From: Membranipora membranacea
Taxonomy: Eukaryota > Bryozoa > Gymnolaemata > Cheilostomatida > Membraniporidae
DNA: 64,000 bases
Direction: 5' to 3'
Assembly: GCA_914767715.1 (NCBI GenBank)
Contig: OU612068.1
Span: 29,948,001-30,012,000, forward strand
Below the pieces are notes generated by a model. It was not told the origin of the DNA. It made no database searches and saw only the letters and a list, made by a program, of their open reading frames with translations. Shown one piece after another: positions 24,901 through 36,900 of the stretch. How positions within the stretch are numbered: position 1 is the stretch's first letter; the number at the start of each line of letters is the position of its first letter. The position numbers and the translations under genes were made by a program.

Positions 24901-27900
24901 CTGATTAATTCAAGAGATTTTACTGTGACTAAATGTGTTCATCACAATCCTTTGAAAATGCCCGTGCTGAATTTTCACTCAACCTCTACTATTTTCTAAT
25001 TATTATTCAAAACCAATTATAACCAGAAGTGGCAGATCTATTGAGTGAACTTCTTTCAAGTCCAATTTACCATGTTTGAAGGAGGAAACATCAGATAGTT
25101 GCACACATTGCCTCGAAAAACCCCATATCAGTGAAAATTGGATTAATTGAACCAGCCTCTGTATATAAACTTTGCGTTGCCTTGCAAAACAGCCAAACTA
25201 GCAAAACAGTCCGAGAGATCATCACATTTTATCAGTCATAAACTAACCGATCAAAATTTAATAGTCAAAATATTATGGCGGAAGCTGCCGGATCTAGTGA
25301 CAGTAGTTCAGCAGCAAAGAAAGCTAAGATCAGGTTTGATCTAAGGATGTCAGGGTCAGCAGAAGAAAAGTCAACCTTGTTTGAAAAACTTCACTGCATC
25401 AAAGACATTATTGCTGATAGAGATAGCGCTCAAGCCTCAACAACCTACAACACTCTCATGGAATTATTTAGTTTCTGGTTGACACTTCAGAAGGATTCTA
25501 CTACCAGTTCAGGCGCTGACACTACTGACCAGACTAGTGAACCATCTGTTGCCCAGCGGCAGTCATCATTCATACTCCTAAATAAACAACAATCAAAGAC
25601 AGAGAGAATACATCTAGTCACTTCTACTTCTTTGAAGGAGCTTGAGACTACAATCAACTCTCATCGCAACAATTGTCCAGGAGTGCTTACTATGGACCCA
25701 GATGTCACGGCAGTAGGGTTTTGGAACAGGATGACCCTTTCATGCAACAGACAACAATGTGCAGTGTACATAACTGGTAAATTCAAATGGTCCATGTCAC
25801 CATATGTATCTGGTCATGGCTCTGGCCATGATTCGTATATAAACAGTAGGATGATGCATGCATCTCATGTGGCTGGATTACTGCCATCACAGCTCGAGCG
25901 GTTAACAAAGTCGGCAAACATTACTGGCACAGTTTCTCATTTCCTCAGGCCGAGCAGCACGCTATGTAACTCATACACTAACAGTATAATGGAGGTAAGA
26001 AAGTTTTTTTTACTTTGAATGAGAACTTGAAGAATATGTTATGTAAGGTATTGGCTTTTGCTGCTCGGTTTCACTTAGAGTAGTAGCTTGCAGATCGAAT
26101 ATATAAGTAGAATAATGAATTGATAATTATGAGACAAGGAATCTTGTTGAAGACATACTATTGTGTCATGCCTACTCTTTGTACTGCTAATCATCCAGTG
26201 AAACTGAACATTTGATTTGTGGACCCTTGCTAGTCTTTGATGCCCGGATTATCATATTACATTAGGTATAATTGATATAATAAGTTTAATTTATCAATGA
26301 GTGAATTGATAACTGTGAGGCAAATGGAATCTTGATGAAGTCATTATACTATTGTGTCATGCCTACTCTTTGTACTGCTAATCATCCAGTGAAACTGAAC
26401 ATTTGATTTGTGGACCCTTGCTAGTCTTTGATGCCCGGATTATCATATTACATTAGGTATAATTGATATAATAAGTTTAATTTATCAATGAGTGAATTGA
26501 TAACTGTGAGGCAAATGGAATCTTGATGAAGTCATTATACTATTGTGTCATGCCTACTCTTTGTACTGCTAATCATCCAGTGAAACTGAACATTTGATTT
26601 GTGGACCCTTGCTAGTCTTTGATGCCCGGATTATCATATTACATTAGGTATAATTGATATAATAAGTTTAATTTATCAATGAGTGAATTGATAACTGTGA
26701 GGCAAATGGAATCTTGATGAAGTCATTATACTATTGTGTCATGCCTACTCTTTGTACTGCTAATCATCCAGTGAAACTGAACATTTGATTTGTGGACCCT
26801 TGCTAGTCTTCAATGCCCAGATTATCATATTAGATTATACATTTGATATAACTCTATAATAATGAACTTGATAGAATACCAGCTATAAATTCATTGCACT
26901 AGAAACACTAATTTCAAGAATGTGAAGTCTCAAGATGTTTGGTTCTAGTCCATGTGTGAACTTATTTTTATAATAATGCTATCCCAATGATAAGGCTAAA
27001 CACCGGAAAATAATCTTACCTATTTATAATCTTAGATCTTACCCAGTAGAAAATAATAGTTTGATAATAACTTTAATATTTTATTCTTCAGGCCACTGAT
27101 AAATCTGTGAGCAGTGCTCTTACCAAGGAAAGCGAGGCAAGGAAACAACCGATAGATATCCTGACTGATGCACGCCACGGCACACGAAAAAACTCCCGGC
27201 AAACTGACGTTATATGTATCGGGAATAAAACTAAGAAGGTCGTCGCATTCAAGACTGTGACTTCAGAGGATGACCGTGTAGCCCAGAGACACGAAAAACT
27301 GGGAACAGTTAGCATATATAACTCACTAAAGGCACAAAGTATCACAATCGCCAAGCACTGCCATGACAATAATGCTAGTATCAGCAAATATGTAAGAGAG
27401 GAACACCCTGAGACCCTAAACCAGCTAGACAACTGGCATGGATTAAAACAGCTAGAGAAATCATTACAGAACATCTCTAAGGGGCCAAAACGAGACCATG
27501 GAAGGACGTGGCATAATGAGCTCGACGACAAGCCGCATGCAATCCGAGTACATGCACAATTCTGCCTGAAGAATTGTAATGGAAGTGCAGAAAACTTCCG
27601 TACAGCGTTTGTCAACTGTGTCAAACACTACCAGGGTGATCACACCAACTGCCCCTACATCTCTCGCTGCAAAACTGACACAGCAGCCGGACGGTTTTAT
27701 AACCCCACGAAGAAGCCAGTATTCAGTGAGAGGGCTGTCCAACTACTGACAGATGCGCTAGAAAAGTCTCACATGTACAAGAACGCCCACCTGTATGTTG
27801 AGGACATGTCGACAGCACATGTGGAAAGTTTCAATACAACACTGAATGTCTTACATGACAAAAGAATCAGTTTTTCGCATCAAACTTACAAAGCCAAAAC

Positions 27901-30900
27901 TGCATTGGCCGTTGGGTTTTGGAATGAGGGCAAAGAAAAATTTTGCGATACTGTATGGGACCATTTTGTAGATTAGTAATTTTTGTTTCTGAAAATTTAT
28001 AATTTGATAATTTTAATTGATAACTGTTTTTGTGAATTGCTGAGAGATTCCCAAACAACTCTGAAATTTTGACTTGGTAAATTTTTCACTTCTATATTTA
28101 ATTTAACACGTATCTCGATCCTATATCATATGAGAAAACATTTTATTATTATGTGCAGGTATAAAACAACATTTTATCAACGGGACAATTTCACCTTTCG
28201 GTAAAGGTCCTTCTCTATTGACCTGTGTTATGGCTTTGACGAGATTAGCTTCTCTTGTTCTTTAGAAATATTACTCTCTCATTCACTTTCATTTCCTCAA
28301 GATTATTTTTAGTATCAGTGTATCAAGATTATTACATACCATTACAATAGGTGGAATTAATTGCCACTACCTACTACACTATTTTACAGCTCAATACAAT
28401 AGGAAATAAATCATCATTACTTGTTTACACAAATACAACTATTTTTATTAGCTTATGTAAAGTGTCGCATCCTTTCAACATCACATAAACAGTGCAATCA
28501 TATTCACTGCAACTATTTGGATGCCTGCAAAGCTGCAAGGGCACAGGTGTTGCCTGATTTCTTGCATAACCCACTTCACCACTTGAAAAAACACTTGAAA
28601 CATGCAAGCTCAATTCCTGCAAAACTCAAATGCAACGTGGACTGGGCTCAAATAGGCGTAACTAGGCGTGACATTACACTCATTATCCAATCGTTTTGCT
28701 TGTCAATTGCAAATACTAATTATGATTAATCCCCGTGCACCCCCTTTCCCGCGTTGCTCTTTAAGCTGTGACCTAGATAGAGGAAGTTCTCTACAGGTCA
28801 CATGACACATTGCGTTGATAAGCATTAAGTATTTTAGTATTCTAGTCATTGATATGAATATATATCAGTGATTCTAGTATCTAATCAAGTTCTTGATCTA
28901 GTCTTCTAACTTCTAAACCCTTTCATGAGCTCATATAGAAATATGTTTGGAGTGTCTCCAGCAAGCTATAAAAGCATCTGTTTCCAGAAATTACTATAAT
29001 TTGCTCACATAATGATTATCACGCATCATCATTGAAGTCTATCGACGTCATCAAATTTTCGGAGTTACCCCCACCTAACTCCAAATTCTTTTTCCACACT
29101 ATTTTATATAACTTTTAGAAAATGATACTGATAGCCTTGCAAAATGGTAGGCAGATGTAATGGAGCATGGAGATTCCAAATCTGGCATCCATTATGCCCT
29201 GAACACAGTCCTTGTCTATGAAACTTTAAGTATATATCTGTTGCAGGGGAGATAATATACTCTAGAGTCTAGACCCTACTAGACCCTGAGTTTTCACACT
29301 TTGAAATAAGTTTTATCATTAAATAATATCCTTGTGCGAGTAACTTTAGGTTTTAAGTTAATTGCTACGAGATTGCTTTGATATAAACAGCGGTTGTTTT
29401 TTGCTTTCCTAGACACTTTAAATATAATATGCAGATTTATTATCATAGTTAATATCAACATAATAAATTATTTTTGTAGAAAAGGAAGCATCGATATCTC
29501 CTGATCAATAAAACATCACCTAAACATCATATAAACCTTTATAACATTTTTATATCTCATTTTAGCTTATTGCAGAGATGTTCACCTCATAAAACAGCCA
29601 TGAAATGTAGTTTTAAGGTAATCAGAGGTTTTGGGACACCTTTTCGTCCACTGAACAAAAATGGGCAACCATAGCATAACAAACACGTTACTGATGATAT
29701 CCATAAAAATATAGTCTATTGAGTTAGGTACTCTGATTATCAATAATCCTGATGTGACACCACGCTAGGACTCTCCGTTCTCGAAAGCAAATATTGAAAA
29801 GGTTGACTTCAATGTCTCATTAATCAGCCTCTAGTAGTCCAAGAGGGTCAGTTTTGGGCTCGGTAATCCTAATCCTAATTTTATGGATGCTTTAAAATTG
29901 TGGACTCAGTATGGGAGTAAGGTCTAAAAGGCTAGCCCTGAATTCTGGTGGCGAAAACGTGACATCACAAGACTTCCGTTCAGACAAGATCACACAAGGC
30001 ATCATCTTGAGTGATCTTTTAGTGACATTATAATAAAACCCAGATTATTGAAACTCAAAAGGCTATAGTCATTATATTCAGGTATTCATTCCAAAAAGAC
30101 CCAAAACCTCCCAAATCAAGCCCACCCTACCCCTGAAACAGGACTTTATCTCAATACAGCTCCTTAGATGATCCGATGGGTAAGCATTAACTCGCTATCA
30201 GAGCATATACAGCTTGCACATGATTCATAGATATTTTGTAGGAAAATAATGAGGCAGGATTGATCGTACTGAATTCCGGCATATATTGTAGGAGGTTCAC
30301 TTCCATGATTTCATTGTTGGCCGTTTTGCACTCTTATGCCTCAATCATTTTATGACGTGTAACTTTTGTGCTCCGTTCAAACTTGGGCTCAAATTTATAC
30401 AGTACTACCTGAATCAATGCAACTGCTTCAATTTTTTGGCAGAGTAGATAATGAATTAAAACTCTGTTGAAATCTTTTTTTTTTGCAGTAATAAGTTATA
30501 ACTACACATGTATTAATTATAAAGTATCGATGATTGGTAAATATAGACCAGATGTGCCTTCTTGTCGGAGAAAGTTCCAAGAACACATTCAAACTTTATC
30601 TAGCCCTGACACAGGATCCATCAATTTTAGCATGAGTGTTTTTTCTGTAGATGTCATCTCCTGCTGGTTGTGGTGATTAAGCAAGTCATAGTATCGGATA
30701 CAGCCTGGTTGTGTCCCTAAAGGATTTTGCCATGTTCATAATTGTTGCGTCAACAATATAATAATAATTGCCGCAATTTTTACAAAATCAATAAAATGAC
30801 AGAGCAATTATTTTAAAGATGCCTCATATAGACAGTGATATTTTTCACACAACTCCTCAACAGGATCAAGGAGATCCTCTAACTCATCAACACAATGAAG

Positions 30901-33900
30901 GCCGAAATTTTCTACTGAGATATTATTAAACGACTGACGTCAGGGCTTTAAGTCGCAAAGCAGAAAAGTTATTGACATTCGTCACAGGCCCATTCACCAA
31001 AGTCAATGAAATTTATGCGGATATCAAGAGACCACGTCACGACACAACTGAGGTGACTTAGACTTTACTCAAGATGGGTAGGATGAGTGGTAAATTTTGA
31101 CAAACCTATACACTTCCCTGAGACAACCAACCTAGGCCTATTCCATAAAGCCTTGTACCCACCAATGTGCTTTTTTAATCTCAGGAATTTCTAAGATTTT
31201 GCACTGGCAATCATTAAAGAATATGTGGGTACCACAAAATGCAGCATAACATATCGCACAACATAACGCACGAAAGTAGAATCAATTCTACTATCGTGCG
31301 AAGGTATTTGTAAACGCACGATCTCTGTGTATTTTGTACCCATCAACCACAGCAATGCACAAGTGGTCGTGCATGATCGCAGATGAGTTCCTGAGACAGT
31401 TATGCAGTTGATGGGTACCTGGCTTTAGATGTAGAACAAGATAACACCTGGTGTGATTGTGATCACAGATATATGAATGCACAATGAATTAATGAATAGC
31501 GGTGCCATAGTCATAGTGAGGGTTTTTTTTATCATATAGGTACTGTGATGGAGAAGTATGACAAGGTTTGATGCATATGATAGGGGTGGCCCGCAACCAG
31601 CTGATAGACAGTGATACTAAACTGATTATTTATAACAACTTGAGCGTTTTGATCTCATATAAGGAAAATATTGTCCAACCAAAACAAGCCGCAGTATGAG
31701 TGTTTGCTGAGGCTATTGGCAGCAAATGGAATGAGGAACTTGAGTGAAGTCGCAGCAGTGTAGCCACCCTGAGTTTATTTACCTTATTAGCTGATAACAG
31801 ATTCAGCTGAGAATATAAGCATCAACTTGACCAACACTACATCTAAAGCCTCCGGCGCTATCCTCAGATGGTTTTTCAATTCCCCCATCAAGTTTTAGTT
31901 CTTTTTACACAGAATCTCAAAACAAAAACTGGATAATATTAGATAAAACAAGGAAAACCTGAGCCCTCTCATGTGCTGACTACAAAGATGATGATGGCAA
32001 AATACAAAATCATCAACACTCCATTATTTAAGGATGTGCAGCTGGTTCATTATTTTTGTGAGGAGATTGATGTGTTATTTGTGGTCAACTTCACATGGAA
32101 AATGGAGGCCCTGCCTCATCATCGCGTATAACCCCATGTGTCCTGACTTGGCACTTTTAATTTTAATCCAATAATAGGTCTGCTTACTATTTTCATTTAA
32201 AAGATGACTTTTGTTAATCACAATGATGTGGCTTTATTGGATCTTAATGCACTGTCGTGTCGTGTCAGATGATATTGCCGCCCCTAGATGGCACGTCAGG
32301 GAGCAAGAGGTACCGGAATACCAAACCACATTGCCTGTGAAATAGTGCTGAGTTAATCATAAAAAATGTGATTATTAACAAAAATAACTTCTAGAAAGGA
32401 TCACAGAACAGGTTGAAGAATTGATGAGTTATTTATTGAGACAGATCTTTTGCATGTTCAAGTCCAAATCACTCAGCAGTAATATGTGAATTTGCTCCCA
32501 CAACCATGACTAAGAATATTCAGTTTCTAGATTCTACACATCAAACTAAGGCAGTGCTTGCTTGTGGTAATTATTTGGGAAGAGTTTTATGGTCTCCACA
32601 CTTTTGCGTCGATATTTTATAGAAACCACAAATTCCTCAATAATAACAGTTTTTTCTGTAGGACTTTGATTTTCCAATGGTATATTTGATATAATGTCCA
32701 CACCAAATGCTTCAAACTGACAGGTATGATTGTTTCATATTTATCATATTTATCTTTTTTTTTTATTTCTGTTTTTACCAATTTTGATTTTTGTTATCAA
32801 TAATAGACTCACCTGATCAGATCACGTTGACTCTCTATATTATTAGGTTCAAAAGAATGTAAATCTATTTAGGATGTTAAGAGGCTTTCTAAATAAAGAA
32901 TCTGCATTGCTTTTCTATTTCCATTTTGTTTTCTGATGTCTTAAATCTGGAATACATGTACTATAATTTATCTCCAGAATTAATCGCAAACTGTACGCTT
33001 TTTTAACAGCTTTGTGCCGGACAGTATTCGCATTTTAAATGACGCAGCCTTCATACCACACTAGTTTTACCTCATCATTGATGTTGTGTAACCAATAAAC
33101 CTTATCTTATCTTAATGGGGCCAGACCACAAATGCCATTAGGACTATGACGAGCTAAACACTTGGGGCTGGTATTCTAGGGCTGAGGATTTAGTGAAACC
33201 ACCATACCATACCTTCTATCAATTTTTTCACAAATGTCGGGATGTTAAAACAAAAATAATGTAACAAAATGAATAGTTACTCTTCAGCAACCTGCGCCGG
33301 GGAAAAGAGCTTTATTTGCGAGGTTATCTCTGGATGCCAAAGGGAACATAACCCTCAATAAAGATACGAAGGCTTGTACACGACAGCCAGGTTCAGGTGT
33401 AACATACCCCGTAATGAACATTCTCAGGCTGAAGCGCTTTAGTTATTTTACACCTAAGAACAGGAGTACGCGGATCACTAGAGATTGCTGTCTCCTCTAA
33501 CCAGTTAAACATCTCGGATTCAGATCCTCCGACCCACTTCTTATTTGTTTTAACACTGTTGCTAAAAATAGACATCTTGTAAAATTATGTCGCCACAGCC
33601 ACACTTGCATATTGTGAGGAAGTGTGGACTCGTTTTCGGACATTTTTTTAGACAAGTTAAAGAGTGTATTAGGGAGTATTAGAAGCATTACAATTGAACT
33701 TATGGCATCATGACAATGCCATTGTGGGGGAAGTCCACCAAGGCAATTAAAAACCTATTTACACACATTAAATACAATGGCAGAGCAAAGTTTTTTAGGC
33801 AGTAAACATTGTCAAATTTGGATGACTTGTAACTTTTAAAAATGGACCGGAATGCAACGCCCTGGAATTTAAATCGCAAATTTACAACACATTCCACGCC

Positions 33901-36900
33901 ATTTAATCTCATCTTTAGATCTATATGATTCATTATAGTTGCTTCCATTTCCACAGCTTTCTAGATACTCTACAGCTATTTTTGGTTGGAAGATTTTACA
34001 CCAAACATGTCCTAGGTTTGTCTATGATGATTTTCATCCTCACTTGCATCGATTCTCAACCCACGATATATATTATATTCTAAGCCGCAGTTGTAACTTT
34101 TTTCTTTGTATTATCATCACCTACCATTTGGAATCTGATCTTGCGAGTTGCTAGGTCATTGTTTGCTATAAAAAAGACTGAATAAATTTTTTATTTGTCA
34201 TCAAAATATAATCCTATGTTTGGAATCTAACAGTTTGTTATTAAAATATCAGTCAGTTATTTCTGTCCGGATAGCTTGGTTATACTGTCTCAAGACCACT
34301 AGTTATGGTCTCAAATATTGAGAGAAGTAACAACATACCCTTGTTTTGTTGTTTTTTCTTCCTCATTTTCTTTTTTTTTTTGTACATCAATGATCGCTGA
34401 ACAATTATAGACATGTATAAACAGGATTATCTGACAAAGTTATCTCGATCATCTAGATCGTAAATAATACTAATTTCAACTATTTTGATTTTCGCTTCAT
34501 ATATTTTACAACCGGTTAGTCTCCATCTTCTTGTGAAGACATTATAATATGGTATACATGGTATATATGGTATAATATGGTATACCAATCGATTCTCCAA
34601 ACTCAAGAAGTTATTGTTTTTTCTCTTTTTCCTTTCCCCTAACATTTGCAGTAATTTCTTTGTCACATTATGGAAAACATCTGTCCAGGATGATATTGTC
34701 TGCCAAATAAAATAGTGTGTATATTTTTATATATATATATATCATATAACTGTGGGTGAAATTTCATCCTTCCGCCAAATCACGTTATGCCAGCAGAACT
34801 GTCAACATTGCGGCAGGGTGTCAACAAAAGTGTCACCATCAATTTTTTTTAATTTGACCCCACATTTTGCTGATCCAGGCTGAGTAGATAATGAGATGAT
34901 GTTGGTATTTTAGATCCTTAGAATTCGGTTGTGTAGTGTACAATACCACAATACAGCTCTGTTCATTTCACATAGAAATACAAAAAAAGAGCCCAATACT
35001 CTTCTGAGTAGGCTGAATCAGATCTGTTGTTTTAACGTAGTAGACCATGACAGCGTTATCTGTTTGGTTGCTGACTTCTGATGGTAGCTGGAAAATTTAA
35101 AAAAAATTAAAGTGCTACTTAATACCAAACATGGGAAAAATATTGATGAAATTAATGTTTCTCACCTGTGGCAAATCATTGATTCCAATCTTGTGGGTGA
35201 ACATAGCCCTAGTGTACAGGTTGGTGATGTGTAGAGCTAGGGACGCTCTGTACCTGTCCTCAGACTTTACCAGGTACCTTACCTCATCATGTATACTTAT
35301 ACAAAACCTTGAAAATGGACAAAAATTGTATAAACATACTAAATGTTAGCTAGAGTTTAGTTTAGGTACTTTGAGGATTACTTAATGTTTACAAGCACTT
35401 TATCACAGAGCTGTGACTTTATTGGCTAGCTGAGGTCGGTTTCTATTTATAAAAGAAAGAGGGTGAGGAAATGTGAGCTAGCTATTTCCAACATGTAATA
35501 TCAGAATAAAGCAATAGAGCACTCCTTTACAAGTCACACAGTGAGGATCTAGGACTAAGATGCATAAGAATAATCTAGATATACAAATATCAGTTAACCG
35601 ATTAAGTCTATAAAAACGTCAATTTCAACCGAGTTGTAACACATCTTCTCCTATCTGGTAGCTTTATACAAAGTTTCAATAAATGGGACATTTGGTTTGC
35701 ACTGGGCATTTTCAAACCTGATGTAAAACCTTAGGGCCATACAAAATTAATTGAGTCGTCAACTACCTTGTGGTCAAAATCAGGGTAACAAAGCAAAGCC
35801 CATACCCGGTATTAAAGGAGCTGAGAGGTGAGGAGTTCGTCACATTCTTCAAGCACAATATAATAAGATACAAAACTGCTTCACTCCCTCAAACCAGCTT
35901 TCAAGGTATTTGACACAGACCGTGGAATGAAATTGGCATTTTCTTCTGCTTGAGTCAAATAAAGCAGGATAAACTGAGCAAAGTTTACATTTATTTACCT
36001 GCCGTCTATGTTGTACTCATCAAAGAGCCATCTCATACAAACTAACATCAGGTGGAGATAATCAACGGCCGAGCTTTGTATGACCCAGTTAATACGACTC
36101 GTCATAAACTTCAACATAATAATTATTCATTATTAACACTATACCACGTTTACCTTACACATGTCATCCCTATTGTACAAGCGTTATACATATATATATT
36201 ATGCGTATACAAACTATGAAAAATCATAAAAAATTTTTTAAAATGCCATGTAATAATTCAGATTTAAATATGGAACGATCGGATATTAATTTAATTTAAA
36301 TTAATTAATTAATTAAAGTAGCTTTTAATTCATGTGCTTCCTTCCAAAGCTACAAGAGACGACCGCAGCAGATGGTTTGGTATGAGGTCGCGTCAGTCGC
36401 TAGAAATTTAACTTTGATCATTCCTTATTAAAATTGAAATGATAATCCATTTTTTTGACTTGTCATGATGAATAAGCTCCATCTATAAATGCTATGGAAT
36501 ACTTAAAAAATATAAATCCCAACTGACTGTTCGGAGGAGTTCCAATAAACTAAATATCTCAGTGCATGATAGAAATAGCAATGAAAAAATAAAATAATAC
36601 GATTAAATATTTATAATAATCTCCCGTAGCTTCTGACATGGCACATTTGAGAAAGTGTAAGCTCTGATTTGTAATAGTCCAAAGCAAAGATCAAACAAAT
36701 GCCATTAGGACTATGACGAGCTAAACACTTGGGGCTGGTATTCTAGGGCTGAGGATTTAGTGAAACCATCATCCCATACCTTCTATCAATTTTTTCACAA
36801 ATGTCGGGATGTTAAAACAAAAATAATGTAACAAAATGAATAGTTACTCTTCAGCAACCTGCGCCGGGGAAAAGAGCTTTATTTGCAGGGTTATCTCTGG

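Larger units (their letters stand above)
16769..35165. other. POLG intron 20, 18.4 kb
   Basis: This intron separates the motif C exon from the last two coding exons. It contains most of the non-host coding sequence of the window: a LINE relic, a hAT-type insertion, a 259-residue ORF, a transposase-like gene on the opposite strand and a copy of exon 18. The assignment rests on INDLPQ at 35166 joining SVAFFSAVD at 16768, phase 0 to phase 0. Confidence 0.9.

Noticed and set aside
27088-27624. 178-aa minus-strand ORF
   Set aside because: Antisense shadow of the transposase-like exon 2, with low-complexity Ser/Phe/Leu composition.
28421-28729. 102-aa ORF after the transposase-like gene
   Set aside because: No domain pattern, rare-looking composition and no splice connection to the upstream gene.
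34997-35097. Possible alternative last POLG exon (frame [13 protein letters not shown], in phase with exon 20)
   Set aside because: It is open and has a usable acceptor but no similarity to the conserved C-terminus, whereas 16651-16768 and 15852-15910 match it well and fit the phases.
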